Position numbers and translations under genes: made by a program | Source of the DNA: Prorocentrum cordatum | Taxonomy: Eukaryota; Sar; Dinophyceae; Prorocentrales; Prorocentraceae | Direction of reading: 5' to 3' | Assembly (NCBI GenBank): GCA_963575745.1 | Contig: CAUYUJ010019602.1 | Span: forward strand, 115,001-145,000 | DNA: 30,000 bases | Notes under the pieces: model-generated | Told to the model about the DNA's origin: nothing | Databases searched by the model: none | The model's input: the letters and a program-made list of their open reading frames with translations, nothing else | Shown here: in pieces, positions 1 to 15,695 of the stretch | How positions within the stretch are numbered: the first letter of the stretch is position 1 | How the letters are laid out: each line of letters starts with the position of its first letter

Positions 1-209
1 GCTATAGCAGGGTGCAGGCCTGGAGGTGAGGTTGGACCGAGAGGGCCGAGGGTAAGGGGAGGGAGGTAAGCGGGGACAGGGAGCGACAAGATCTTGTCGC
101 CCACTCGAGCAAAGGAAAGACGGAGAGCAGCAAGGGTACGGGTAAGGAAAGACTCGGATGCGGTGAGCGAGGGTACGGGGGAAAGTGCATGAAGCGAGGA
201 TCAGGGGAG

Positions 210-4638
<4,429 letters not shown>

Positions 4639-5672
4639 TGGGAGCTGCGGCCAGGGCTCATTGGCTTGTGCCCCGCATGAGCTAGCGTGCTAGCAGTATA
4701 TGGAGGGATGGGAACGTGAGCCCACGGGATGCGGAGGGGCGGGAGGAGTCAGGGCTAAAGGGGGAAGTGGAGCAAAGGAGCCACGGATGAGAGAACTTAA
4801 GGACCTTAAGGAACTGAGGATGAGGATGAGGATGGCCGCGGTGCTCTATGATGGTGAGGAACTTAAGGAAGGAGGGCACGATCATAATCTAAGAGTGGGC
4901 GTGTATACTTATCCATACAAGAGTGGGATAAGATCACGATCGTACTATATGTGTGATAAGATAAGAATGCGATAATATAAGCGCCTTAGATAAGAACACG
5001 AGGATGAGTGGGGTGGGATCCGTCTTCAGAAGGACGCGGGCGAGGATGCTGCATGATCGTTTGCTCTGTGCCATCTACAGCATGGCAGCCATGCAATCAG
5101 ACAGACAGGGGCGCTCGCAGCCTGCAAGAAAGAAATAGTAGGCCCTGCAGGCCATCCAGTAAGATGGCGTCCGCGAGTCTCAGTGATATAGCGTGGTTGA
5201 GCGTGCTGGCCAGACAGACTGAGGATCCGCGTCCGTGGGCCCCGCCTCCACCCATGTTTCCCCCTTGTCACCGTGGGCCCCGCCTCCACCCCTGCCATCC
5301 GCACTGCATGGTTAACATGTCGTGCACGCGCTGAGCGGACATGTATACACATGTACGTGCACGCATGTGTATTGCCCAGTGACCATTGGCGTTCGAGTCA
5401 TGCCAGTGCCCACTGACGGATCTCGTTCAATCTCTCATGTGATCTACTTGTGCGTTTGTTGCCTCCCGCATTCGAGAGCAGCTTCAGCAGGGGCCCCCCG
5501 CGCGACCCTGGGCCCGAGCCCTTTCTGACCAGCAGCGCAGGCGAAAGGGGAGCTTGGGCAAGGCGAACGCAATACATGAGTGGGGTCGGATTCTACGGAG
5601 CACGAGTGGCCCGAACTCGGCATGGCAAGGGGCGCCGAGAGAGTCCAGCCCATGACACACGCACGCGCACAC

Positions 5673-5675
<3 letters not shown>

Positions 5676-5712
<37 letters not shown>
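5676..5712. repeat. (TA)n microsatellite
   Basis: About 18 TA units followed by related TATACACACATGTATATA sequence. Confidence 0.95.
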
Positions 5713-5715
<3 letters not shown>

Positions 5716-6085
5716 ATACACACATGTATATATTGTACATGTACATGCCAGCCCATACTTGCATGCCAGAGGGGGTTGTCTTAGCGATGTGCACCTACTC
5801 CTCCCTCGTCCCTCTCCCCTCCTACTCCGCCTCGTCCTCCCTCGCTCTTCCCTCTTTCCCTTGTCATTCTTTGCCAGGAGCTCGCGCGCCAGCTGACCTT
5901 TCGAACTGATTATAATATCAGCCTTGTGCGGCAGTCATCTTCGAATAGTGCGGCGGTCACTTTCTAACCCCAGCCACGTGCAACAGACATCTCCTACTTC
6001 CAACCCAGTGCGACATTGCACTTGGGGTCTCGGGCGCATGCGTGCGTGCGAACGTGCATATATGCATAGATGTGTGCATACGTAG

Positions 6086-6102
6086 ATACATACATACATA
6101 CA

Positions 6103-6136
<34 letters not shown>

Positions 6137-6415
6137 CATACAGACATACATACAAACAAACAAACAAACACACATACACACATATACGTAGTATACATGC
6201 ATACTTACATACACACATACATACATACATGCATACATGCATACATACATTACACTACATTACATTACACTACATTACATTACATTACATCCCATCACAT
6301 TCCATTCTATTATATTACATACATACATGGACGGACACCTGCATATATACATATACACACATAAATGTATGTATGTATGTATGTATATATACATACATAC
6401 ATACATACAGGTGTA
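6086..6415. repeat. (CATA)n and (ATTAC)n microsatellite cluster
   Basis: Tandem CATA runs to about 6132. Degenerate CATA/CAAA repeats follow to 6247, then ATTACACT/ATTACA units to about 6320. The phase-reversed pair TGTATGTATG and CATACATACA lies at 6366-6410 and forms an inverted repeat. Confidence 0.9.
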
Positions 6416-6690
6416 TGCTTGTGCAAATAAATATACACAGATACGCGCGCATGCGGCTGTAACACACTTGTGCACGTATACACGTGCAACCGTCTTCCCA
6501 AGTGTACACGGGCACGTGAATGCAGGCAGTCATTTCACACCTGCACGTGTAAACATGGTACACACGTGTACATGTATAGGCACGCACGCGCCATATGCAT
6601 ACGTGTGGGCAGCCCGTAGCACGTGCAGGCGCGTGATACATGAAGCAGGTGCGCACGCGTGCACGCTGGCGCACGCGTGCACACGCGCGA

Positions 6691-6785
6691 ATGACCGACC
6701 GATCGGCTGACCGACCGACCGACCGACCCACCGACCGTGACGACCGACCGACGTGACCGACCGAGCGACCAACCGATCGGCCGAT
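6691..6785. repeat. (CCGA)n tetranucleotide repeat
   Basis: CCGA/ACCG units with scattered substitutions (GACCGACCGACCGACC and variants) form an imperfect microsatellite. Confidence 0.85.
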
Positions 6786-6998
6786 TCATGGGAAGGGGGG
6801 GCGCGTGCAAAGAGACAGTGCCGCCCAGGTGCGCCTGGGCTTCCTTCAGACGGACAAATCGCGCGGCTCTGCATACGCTGGCGGCTTTCTACTGGCTTTT
6901 TTACTACTGCACCTTGGGGTAGAGGCCCTGCTGGGCCACAGGGGGGGGTTGCCGAGCGCGGCCATGTTTTTTCTTTGGGTGGTGGAAACGTTTGCGGA

Positions 6999-7452
6999 TG
7001 TGTTTCATGTTTTTAATGTTTTTTTCATGTTTTTCTATGTTTTTTTTCATGTTTTCTTCATGTTTTTAATGTTTTTTCATGTTTTTCATGTTTTTCATGT
7101 TTTTGATTTTTTTTAATGTTTTTCTATGTTGTTTAACGTTTTCTTATGTTTTTTTCATGTTTTCCATGTTTTTAATGTTTTTCATGTTTTTAATATTTTT
7201 TCATGTGTTTCATATGTTTTTTCATGTTTTCTTCATGTTTTTAATGTTTTTTCATGTTTTTCATGTTTTTAATGTTTTTTTCATGTGTTTCTATGTTTTT
7301 TGTTTTCATGTTTTCATGTCATGTTTTGTTTTTCAATGTTTTTTCATGTGTTTTTCATGTTTTTAATGTTGTTTCATGTTTTTCTATGTTTTTTGTGATT
7401 TTTTTGTTTTTTGATTTTTTTTTTTTTTATTTTTTTTTTTTTTATATAAAAT

Positions 7453-7492
<40 letters not shown>

Positions 7493-7803
7493 TTTTTTTT
7501 TTTTTTTGTTAAAAGTTTTTCATGTTTTTCATGTTTTTCATGTTTTTATGTTTTTTCATGTGTTTCTATGTTTTTAATGTTTTCTTCATGTTTTTAATGT
7601 TTTTTCATGTTTTTGTTTTATGTTTTTCATGTTTTCATGTTTTCATCATGTTTTTTAATGTTTTTTAATGTTTTTCATGTTTTTAATGTTTTTCATGTTT
7701 TTCATAATGTTTTAATGTTTTTTAATGTTTTTTAATGCATGTTTTCATGTTTTTAATGTGTTTCATGTTTTCATCATGTTTTTCATGTTTTTCATGTTTT
7801 CAT
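6999..7803. repeat. T-rich ATGTTTTT(C) minisatellite block
   Basis: About 800 bp of the + strand is built from variants of TTTTTCATG and TTTTTAATG, with a nearly pure T stretch at about 7420-7510. There is almost no C or A outside the ATG/CATG core. Composition changes abruptly to GC-rich at about 7840. The hydrophobic FFMF/FHVF frames it creates are not genes. Confidence 0.9.
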
Positions 7804-8276
7804 GAAAATTTCGCAATCTTTTTTTGTGCTAGATTTTTGGTCGGAATCCGCGCTACGGCCATGGCCAGGGCCCTCGAAGGGCCCCCAATTCCCCCCGCGG
7901 GTCCATAAGCACCACCCCCCCCCACGCCCGATCGATCCTCTCGGGCCAGTCAATCCGCGGCGCGGGATCTTCATATGATCCCACCTGCGCGCCGCGGTCG
8001 CATCCGCGCCGCTGCGCAGGCGAAAGGGGAGACCCGCGCTGCCCGATGTGAATATTGCAAGCAAAAAAGAAAAAAAGTTGTGCGCGCGCATATGTGCACG
8101 CCCGTTCGCGCATTGATATTGAACCACGATCGCACGCGCGCGCGCTCGCGTGACCGCACTGTGCGCGCTTTCATTACATTGGCCGCGCGCGCACTCGCAC
8201 CGCGCCGCGCTCGGCGGCCAGGCCCCGTGGCGACATAGGGCTAGTGCACGTGGACGGCGCATGCGCAGGCGGCGCG

Positions 8277-8612
8277 GGGCGCGCGCGCGCACAAACGCAC
8301 GCAATCGCACGTGCGCGCGCGCGTGCGCACGCGCGCACGCACACACACGCGCACACACACACGCGCGCATACGCACACGCACACACACACACACGCACAC
8401 ACACGCACACACACATACGCGGCACGCACACGCACACATTGAACGCGCACGCGCGGCACACACACACACACACGCACGCACGCACGCACGCGCACACGCG
8501 CACACACGCACACACGCACACACACGCACACACACACACACACCCGCACACACAGACACACACACACACACACGTGTACACGCGCACACGCACACACACG
8601 CTCGCGCCTACA
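8277..8612. repeat. (CA)n / GCGCAC alternating purine-pyrimidine block
   Basis: About 335 bp of nearly continuous alternating purine-pyrimidine sequence, starting as GCGCGC/GCAC and becoming CACACA. This is a classical Z-DNA-prone composition. Both strands give long Cys/Val or His/Thr frames that are artefacts. Confidence 0.9.
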
Positions 8613-8979
8613 TGACCGTACGCGCGCTCGCCAATTCACGGGGTGCGTGCGTTTGTGGCAACTTGGAAGGATGCGCATGTGGGCACGCGCGCGACAGCGT
8701 ATACGCAGTTCTATAGTGTACACAATGGCAGATACATATATACATTACATTTATACACGAATAAGTACGTTTCAATAACAAGATACCACTGTATAGACGC
8801 GTGTTAAGCACGCACGCGTAGTATACATGTGTGTATGTGTATATATATGTACAGTTCAAGGGAAGAGGAACTCCATGGGCAGACAGATGTGGATATTGCA
8901 GGCACCGATCGATTCTTCCAGATTTTCACCCAATGGCACGCGGTAGGGCTCGAACCTATACCGTTGCTATACTCGGCGT

Positions 8980-9030
8980 GGCCCCCCCCCCCCCGCCCTT
9001 TTTCCGAACCCGCTCCCATGTGTTTGTGAG
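8980..9030 (+). promoter_or_regulatory. Possible trans-splice acceptor upstream of gene B
   Basis: A polypyrimidine stretch (a C run at about 8983-8995, then CCCTTTTTCC) leads to TGTTTGTGAG ending at 9030, 13 bases before the ATG at 9044. Dinoflagellate mRNAs are usually trans-spliced to a spliced leader at such sites. The leader itself is not encoded here, so this is inferred from position and composition. Confidence 0.35.
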
Positions 9031-9043
9031 GGCGGCGGAGGCG

Positions 9044-11970
9044 ATGGCCCCGAAAGCAAAAGGAAAACCGTCGGCGGACAAGAACTCAAAGAAACAGCGT
9101 GCCAAAGAACTACGGGAACATAACAGGGACCACGAGAACGCGATGCAGCGTCTCAGGACCGACGTTGCCCTGCGTGTGCTCTTGTTCGTTCGTTCAATGA
9201 ATGTATGTTGAGGTTGCTCCGGTACCCTGAGTACGTTGACGGGGTGAGGGGGCAGGGGGAGAGAGAAGGGGTGAGGGGCCAGGAGGAGAGAGAAGAGGGA
9301 CGCCATATGATGTGGAGCAGGACGCACTTGGAGAAGGAGAAGGAATGTGTGAAGCAGGAGTGCAAACGCCTGGGCCGTGACGGCCAGAAGCTCTGGCTCA
9401 GGCGCTTCCAGGAGACAGGCCGCCAAGGGCGTGGGATTGCATGGGAGGTAGTGCATGTCCAATGCTTCATGACTATTACTTAACCTTCCCTGCCTCCTCT
9501 TCTTCCTTCCCCCCCTCCTCGTCGATCCTACTCCTCCCGTCTTCTTCCTTCAGTCCCCTCGTCCTCCTCGTCCTTGTCGTCGTGGTCGTCGCCCTCGAGG
9601 GCGACGACCGCGACGGAAAGGAGGAGGAAGATCCTCCGCCCGTTCTTCTCCCCTCTTTTCGCCCTCAGCTCGGTCAAGTAGCGCTGGAGGGAGGTAACTT
9701 TGAATGGGCCGAGTCGCTGAAGATCGAGCGGGAGTCACGTATGGTGAGAGACTCCAAAAAGGGGCACTGGGCCTCCGCCGACGACCTCTTGGCTATGTTC
9801 TCGTGGACCGAGCAGAACAAAGACACAGCCTACGGGCAAAGGACCTCCGCTTTCGGGGCAGATTAGTGGTGCCTTGCAGGAGCTTTTGCCTGTCAATCGT
9901 ATGTTTTCCGACGGCCGTGATAAACTTACGGCGCTTGCTGCAGCGCCCCATCGAGTAATGAGATGGGAAGGAGCTCCGAGGAGGTATGAGGACTAGGAGG
10001 GAAAGGTGGATAATTTGATGGGCAGTCGAGCTCTCCAATCTCTCTCGCAATTCATTGTTGCGCCATCGCGGCCCCAGGGCTTGGATGAGGGCTCAGAACG
10101 TGATGAAGCACTGCAAAGCGTTGAAGAAGACGCACATCAAGGTGGGAAAGGGGATTGGGGGAGGAGAGGGACGAGCATAAAGGAGGAGCGATGGAGAGGG
10201 ATGGATACTCAAGGTAGGGAGGGGGCGGGAAGAATGGAAAGATGAGGGGAGGGAAGTAGAGCAGGAAGTAAGGGAATACCGATGCAAGCGGTCGGCCTGT
10301 CTTAAAGATGGGGCCGGGCAGATCGACGAGCAGACTGGAGAAACGCTGTGCCGCAGGATCAACTTGGAGGACATCGAGAACGAGGACCTTGGCAGTCTTC
10401 GGTAGTGGAAGGGTTATTGCTGCGCCGCTAGCTCCCCCCTCTTGCCCAATGAACCCCTCGGCATGCGGCGGAACGCATGCCAATTGATTGGCATCGATGC
10501 CAATCGATTGCCAATCGATGCCAATCGATTGGCCAATCGATTGGCACCGATGCCAATCAATCGATGCCAATCGAAAGCATGAGGAGTTGAATGGGACCCC
10601 AAGCTGCCAGCGCAGGACAAGGAGCAGACGTTGCAGACGACCTTCGGCACGTCCAAGAAGGCCCTGGACCCCGAGCTGATTCGAGCCGCCAAGGCACCTC
10701 GTGTCAAGGCTGCGTTAACAGAGGACGGTGGTACGAGGGACGGGAGAGGGGAGAAACGAAGTATACAGGGTGATGGAGGGAGAGAGGGAAGAGCGGGGAG
10801 AAGGAACATGGAGATTGATGAGTCGAGGGATGGCTCCGACAGAGGCGATCGCCATCTAATCGCATCGCATTTGAGGCTGAGGAGTCCGACTCCAGCTACG
10901 AGTACTCGAGCGATGACGGTTCGGAGACTCAGGACCATCAGTCCAAAGTAGATGACGTCACACCCTTGTATCCTAGCTGGCAGGCATAGGGCATAGGCGT
11001 CGAGGTAGGGTTCGACTCGAGAGTCAAAGTTCTGTCACCTCGATCGAGGGGTCGATCGGCCTCACCCTCATCCACTCCTCCTCTTAACATCCTCCTCCTT
11101 CTCCCCTCGTCCTGACCGTCTCTTTTTCCCTTCCTCCTGTTTCTCTTGCCCCTCTCCTCTGTCGCTTCTCGGCATGAGGAGCGGACCGCGGCGGCTTCCA
11201 GCGATAAGGGCAACCCTGCACCCGCGACCGCGTTGGGGGAAGTGGCGCACTACGACGCGCTGCTCTCTGGCCTTGACGTGGGAGGGGTGGCACCATGGTG
11301 CGAGTTAGCTTCCTCGAGGCCCTCGTAACGGATATCCGAGCTAGCTCATCGATGCCGTATGTCCTTTCGACCTCGACCGATCGACAGAACGACCGACTGC
11401 ACCCCTGAAGGCAGGCAAACCACCCTGAGGTGGCGCAAAGCAGGAGGAGGGGGAGGAGGGGGAATAGAGGGAGGAGGCGTTAGGGTGACGAGGTTGAGTG
11501 AGCGAGTGAGTGAGTGATAGGGGCAGGAGCGCATGAGGATCGATGGTTTGCGAGAGTATGCGAGGGCAGGTCAAAGCCCACCCCTGGCTGGCACCCTTCG
11601 CAGCGCAGATCACCACGAGCCTGAACGAGCTCAGAAAGGCTACCGCGACCATCAAGAACGCTATCCAGGGAAAGTCACTGCAGGGCAGATGTGAGATCAG
11701 CTTGTGGTGAACGCACTGGGGGATATCAAGAGATTGATTCAGGATGGATTGTGAAATGGCCTGGGGTGTGAGGGAACGGATAAGGAGGAGGAGGAGGAGG
11801 TCAGGAGATGAGGAAGGAGATGGTCGTGGAGGGCATGGGGTAGGTCCACGATGAGCCCGACTGAGAAGACTGCAATCGATGGCGTCCTTAGCGACGCGAA
11901 GCGCACGTGGGGTCTCATTTCGCCGATCATGGCATCGGTAGCGCAGGCCCAGGCCGAGCTGGCTGCATAA
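9044..11970 (+). CDS. Gene B: spliced gene, about 460 aa, unknown function
   Basis: Proposed exons: from 9044 to about 9173-9202 (MAPKAKGKPSADKNSKKQRA), 9321-9447 (KLWLRRFQETGRQGRG), 9669-9983 (FEWAESLKIERESRMVRD), 10078-10141 (AWMRAQNVMKHCKALKK), 10289 to about 10402 (RRINLEDIENEDLG), about 10604-10726 (SKKALDPELIRAAKAPRVKA), 10843-10948 (acidic, SDSSYEYSSDD), 11179-11324, 11570-11706 (HPWLAPFAAQITTSLNELRK) and 11844-11970 (AIDGVLSDAKRTWGLISPIM), ending at the TAA at 11968-11970. Exon phases agree at most junctions. The first and fifth introns are uncertain. The product is highly charged and mostly helical, with a basic N-terminus. I recognise no domain. Frame is kept only if one G is removed at 9855-9858 and one added at 11284-11287, so this is either an assembly error or a decaying copy. 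Confidence 0.5.
9584..9609 (+). repeat. Perfect 26-bp palindrome in a gene B intron
   Basis: GGTCGTCGCCCTC is followed directly by its exact complement. Pairing continues outward with a few mismatches, through GTCGTCGT against GCGACGG and TCCT against AGGA, giving a stem of about 25 bp or more. It lies in the intron 9448-9668. Confidence 0.9.
10475..10577 (+). repeat. Cluster of nested CCAATCGATTGG palindromes
   Basis: About 100 bp is built almost wholly from ATGCCAATCG and its complement CGATTGGCAT in mixed orientation, including the perfect palindrome GGCCAATCGATTGGC and several GCCAATCGATTG units. A GGCATGCG.../CGCATGCC pair flanks it on the left. It lies in the gene B intron before the exon at about 10604. 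Confidence 0.9.
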
Positions 11971-13080
11971 TGTTGCCGTCGGCGGTTCTAGATCCAGCCG
12001 CCTCTCCTTCTCGTTATTCGTGATGTGTGTGCATGTGCGTTCTGCCTATATAGCACGGTGGTTGTGAGCAATATTTCGTCTATTGCGTCATATATGTGCT
12101 CTGGCAATGCAATCACGGCTGCCGCGCGCACGTATCAGGTTTGTCTATGTGTTGTGTGTTCTGGAAATACAAACACGATTTCGGTTCGCGATTATTGTTT
12201 GGCCACTGTGGTCCTGGAAGCGCGATTTGCGTTATTGCATTGCCAACGCGTTCGGTGGAAGTCAGGCAGATCGAGTCCGTTCCCTTCACTCCTGGCCGCG
12301 CGGATCTGCGAAATTCAGGGGCCCTCCCGCCAACGATGTGCAATCGGTTTCAGCTGCTTGCGGGCCCGACCTGTGTCGGGATAGCGCGAAAGACACTCGA
12401 GTGAGAGTGCGATGGCGCTCGGGACAAAGGAAACACGTTGCTGCTCTGCATGTGACACCGTCCCCCTTTCGATTGATGCCCGACTATCGGGGTTACATTG
12501 CTGTTGATGGTGGCGGGGATGGCCTGTATGCCAGAGCATGTGTTCCAAATGCGTTGGGGTTGCACGCTTGCACTGTTTGCGGGGGAAGGGGCACTCGGTG
12601 TCCGATGTCGTGGGGTGATAGGTGACGGCACCATGTCTGAATGGGCACTCGACCGAAAGATTGGACCCCATAACTGTGCATGCAAGCGTCTTCGAACTTC
12701 GACCTTCTAACCGTGCCTCCAAGTTTCCGTCGCTACTGCGTGGCGCGCTATCATACCCAGACCCCCTGGAGTCTTGATTTGTTTCACGCCGCTATCGTAT
12801 ATGATATAGATCACATATATATAGATATATGTGTATATATATATAATGTCGTCCTGATGGGAGGGGTGGTTGTGGAAGTTTAGTTCATCAGAGGGGGGAG
12901 GCAATCGTGCATCCTATTGCCAATGTTGGCAATAAGATGCCCGATGCAGAACAGTGGTACTGTGCTGCGTCGTTCTGATGGCGGACGTGCCAATTGAGCA
13001 GGGTGTACTTGAGTGTACCATGAGTTGTGCATTGAGGGGGTGGATGTGCATACACTTGCATTGCAATTTTTGATGTTGCA
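11971..13080. other. Apparently non-coding spacer
   Basis: After the gene B stop, composition becomes more balanced, with short AT-rich tracts (ATATATAGATATATGTG near 12815-12845). Short + strand frames at 12083-12710 show no recognisable domain. One (GYIAVDGGGDGLYARA ... CTVCGGRGTRC) could be a diverged upstream exon of the next gene, but I cannot support it. The end (TTTTTGATGTTGCAG, up to 13081) resembles a 3' splice or trans-splice acceptor for the following gene. Confidence 0.4.
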
Positions 13081-15448
13081 GTGAGGGGTCGGATCCGTAG
13101 CACTCACTTCTATCAAGTAGATATGAAGGTTGCTTTTGTTGTGTTCGTTTGCCGCGTACTTCTCATGAGTGCCAGGGCGGGTGTCGCTCGGTCGATTCTT
13201 GAGGAGGATGGCGATGTCACTTGGGATAATGATCAAGGTGCGGGTCTTCGCAAGTACCTTCTAGAAAGGTACAAGGCAGGCGCGCTCACGGGGGTCGACG
13301 TGGCAACTATCAGTTACCACTGCATGAGAGCAGGGGGGACAGGGGTTGGAGATCTGGCGTTGGATCCCGCGAGATCGGGGCATGCAGCCGAGCACGTGCG
13401 ACAAGTGCTCAACGAACGTCCTGCCGTCCAGTTGTATACAGTGAAGATGCCCTCGTGGGACAAAGAATGTGATGCTAGATGCTACATTGATTTTCCGTTT
13501 GTTTTGCCACACGATTTGTTTGCTTACCATGTGAATAAAAATCCAGGGCAATGGGATCCTTTGAGTTACGATGTGGACATGCTGCCAGTAGGTTGGGCGA
13601 ACCACGATGTGGTCCGAGAGTGCCCAGACAAATCGACGCCTTTAGGTTATTTCTCTGACGCGGTGCCCCATGCAAAGCGTGATAATTTTTACTGTTATTA
13701 CATGAGCTCAGGCCTTAGCCAGACACGGTACCTGCTCTGCACCTTGCGCAAGCAGGACTTGTGCAAGTGTGGCTGTGGTGGGAATTGTAATTTCGGTTTG
13801 ATCCAGCGTGTCCTGAAGTGGTCTTTTCAAGCGGTGGCCGAAGGAAAATTCCCAGGACGAGATCACAACAACATGCCTTTTAGCTGTGACAGGGCGCTCT
13901 GGCGTGGATTTGACCTCGCCCAAGGGTGGAGGGGAGCCCTGACTGAGATCCGGATGGATCTCCTCGAAGTGACGGGCGCGCTGGGTTTCAAAACCTGGCA
14001 AAACCCACGCAACCCGTGCTTCTGCTGCGACGTGCGCAAAGAAAATTTATTTCTGTATCCAGTGGCTATGCATGAGCTCCCATGGAACCTGCGAGACAAG
14101 GCAAGATACCAACTGATGCTGGATAATTCGGTCAAGGACGTCCATGTAGCAACAGAAGAAGCCCTCAATCGTTTACTCAGGAATTTGAAGATCGATGAGA
14201 AGGCTGGCGGACTGGTCACACAGCGCGTGCTCCCTGAATTCAACTTACCGAAGGGGTGCCGTTTAATTGAAAACGACGACGCGCCTGACATCCATCGCCT
14301 GAGCGAGGTCCAAACACCAGCGGATCTGATCTTCTTTAACGCAGTGAATGATCAGGGTCTGGATCGTGTGTGCTGGCTGTTTCAAATCCCTGGCGTGTCT
14401 ATCCATACATTGATGTTGGATGGCATGCGCATTATGGATTTAGGAGTGACGCAGTATGTGATTGCCAAAGTATTTTATTTATTGATCAAGGACAATTTTG
14501 CTCAGTCTGGCAAGGGCAGAAAAGCGCAAAGGTGGCGCGACAACGTGCTTGCACTTCGGCGCATAATACGGTCGTTCTATGTTTTCACTGGAGCAAACAA
14601 AAAGAGAGGAGCTAAGAGCATGATCGGCAGATTGACTTTAAAAATGTTCATGCCTGCCACGCAGGGGCAGATTCCACGGCTCAAGGCCAAAGCGGCCGAG
14701 ACGAGAACCCTGGTGCCGCTGCTCCCCATGCTTTGTCGTGAATTCCTTGGGTGTCTCGGCCCGCGCAAGGCGTCTCTTGTAGTTGCATGCGGGCGCCTGG
14801 CCACTGTGTACAAGTGCATCAGGGCAGAGGGTCGCCATATGCAGGCCACGGCTGCGCATGCCCTTCATAAGCGAGATGGGACCGCGCATGGGGCGCATGC
14901 CACGTCATGGATGGGACTTCGATCCCTCGTGCGCCACGTTCATATTGGATTCGCCTTGAAACCTCTGTTGCCACGTTCTTGTTGGATTCGCCTTTAACCC
15001 TGTTGCCACGTTCTTGTTGGATTCGTCTTGAATCCTCTGTTGCCACGTTCTTGCTGGATTCGTCTTGAACCCTCTGTTGCCACGTTCTTGCTGGATTTGG
15101 TTCCTGTCGGCTTGGGTTTCGCCTCTGTTGCCACGTGTTCGCTGGGTTCGGGTCAAGTCGGCTCGGGTTTCGCATGTTGGGCGGGCGCACATGCATGTTT
15201 CCTTCTCGCTGCAGACGAGCATGCTCGCATTTTTGCGTGCATGGAAGGAGCGCAGAGGGCACGAAGTGTTCAAGTTTCACGTCGCTGTTCACCTTGCCCA
15301 GCAAGTCGCCGAGAAGGGCAACCCAAAGGCGTACTGGACATACCCCGACGAAGCAGAGAATCGATTGATGCAGAAAATTGCCAAGTCCCTCCATGGCGGT
15401 TCGACTTTTTATTCTGCGTTTTTCGAGAAGGTCCTCCCTGAGATCTGA
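13081..15448 (+). CDS. Transposase-like protein of a repeated dinoflagellate type
   Basis: The first ATG is at 13123; the frame is also open from the TTGCAG acceptor at 13081. The first exon runs to about 14840-14940 and the last is 15215-15448. The last exon is in another frame and ends IAKSLHGGSTFYSAFFEKVLPEI before the TGA. Visible blocks: AGALTGVDVATISYHCMRAGG near the N-terminus; PFVLPHDLFAYH; a Cys-rich CKCGCGGNC; NPCFCCDVRKENL; and the hallmark HTLMLDGMRIMDLGVTQYVI at about residues 435-454, with HVAVHLAQQ and NPKAYWTYPDE near the end. The DxxxxxDLGV block resembles catalytic blocks of KDZ/CACTA-like transposases, and I associate this architecture with large families of uncharacterised dinoflagellate proteins. 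Codon use is more AT-rich than in the downstream element, which suggests a different origin. I call it transposase-like by motif impression only. Confidence 0.5.
14930..15150 (+). repeat. 35-37 bp minisatellite inside an apparent intron
   Basis: TTGCCACGTTCTTG recurs at 14968, 15003, 15040 and 15077 (spacings 35, 37, 37). A degenerate copy lies near 14935 and another near 15125. Each copy is followed by (C/T)TGGATTCG(C/T)CTTGAA. The array lies between the two coding parts of the transposase-like gene and is followed by a good acceptor (TTCTCGCTGCAG ending at 15214). Confidence 0.85.
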
Positions 15449-15657
15449 TCTCGGGGGGCCGGATCGGACTACGCACAATAAAATATCGACCGCTGGAGAA
15501 AAGGGGGGGCTCGGCCGCTTTCTGCGTTGACCGATTCCTGCTTTTTCGGGGTTGTCCAGGCGTCTTGAGAGACATGATGTGATGACGTTAACGGTTTTGA
15601 ATTATAGGATGGTGATGAGGATGGTGATGATGATGGTGATGTTGGTGTTTATGATGC

Positions 15658-15695
<38 letters not shown>

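Larger units (their letters stand above)
4639..9029. other. Intergenic region dominated by simple repeats
   Basis: No coding exon could be supported between the gene A stop and the gene B start. The first 1 kb is mixed sequence with short repeats such as AGGAACTTAAGGA, and a 20-bp direct repeat (CGTGGGCCCCGCCTCCACCC) around 5231-5250 and 5271-5290. After that come TA, CATA, ATTAC, CCGA, T-rich and CA blocks, listed separately. Open frames here encode only repeat translations such as YVCMYVCM, FFMFFHVF and HTHTHT. Confidence 0.7.

Noticed and set aside
7003-7577. Phe-rich, membrane-like open frames
   Set aside because: They are translations of the ATGTTTTT repeat block, with no codon bias or start context.
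8160-8610. Possible CRISPR or satellite array in the CA block
   Set aside because: No spacer structure; simply an alternating dinucleotide microsatellite.
12790-12845. AT-rich TATATATAGATATATG stretch as a TATA promoter
   Set aside because: Dinoflagellate promoters generally lack TATA boxes, and the stretch is a short microsatellite about 250 bp from the next coding start.
13094-13122. CCGTAGC...TCAAG just before the transposase-like ATG, and TTTTGGCTCA at about 19032, as relict dinoflagellate spliced leaders
   Set aside because: Only the ends or ten bases match the 22-nt leader as I know it, and CCGTAGC also occurs by chance elsewhere (for example about 6613 and 28508). Not enough to call a relict leader.
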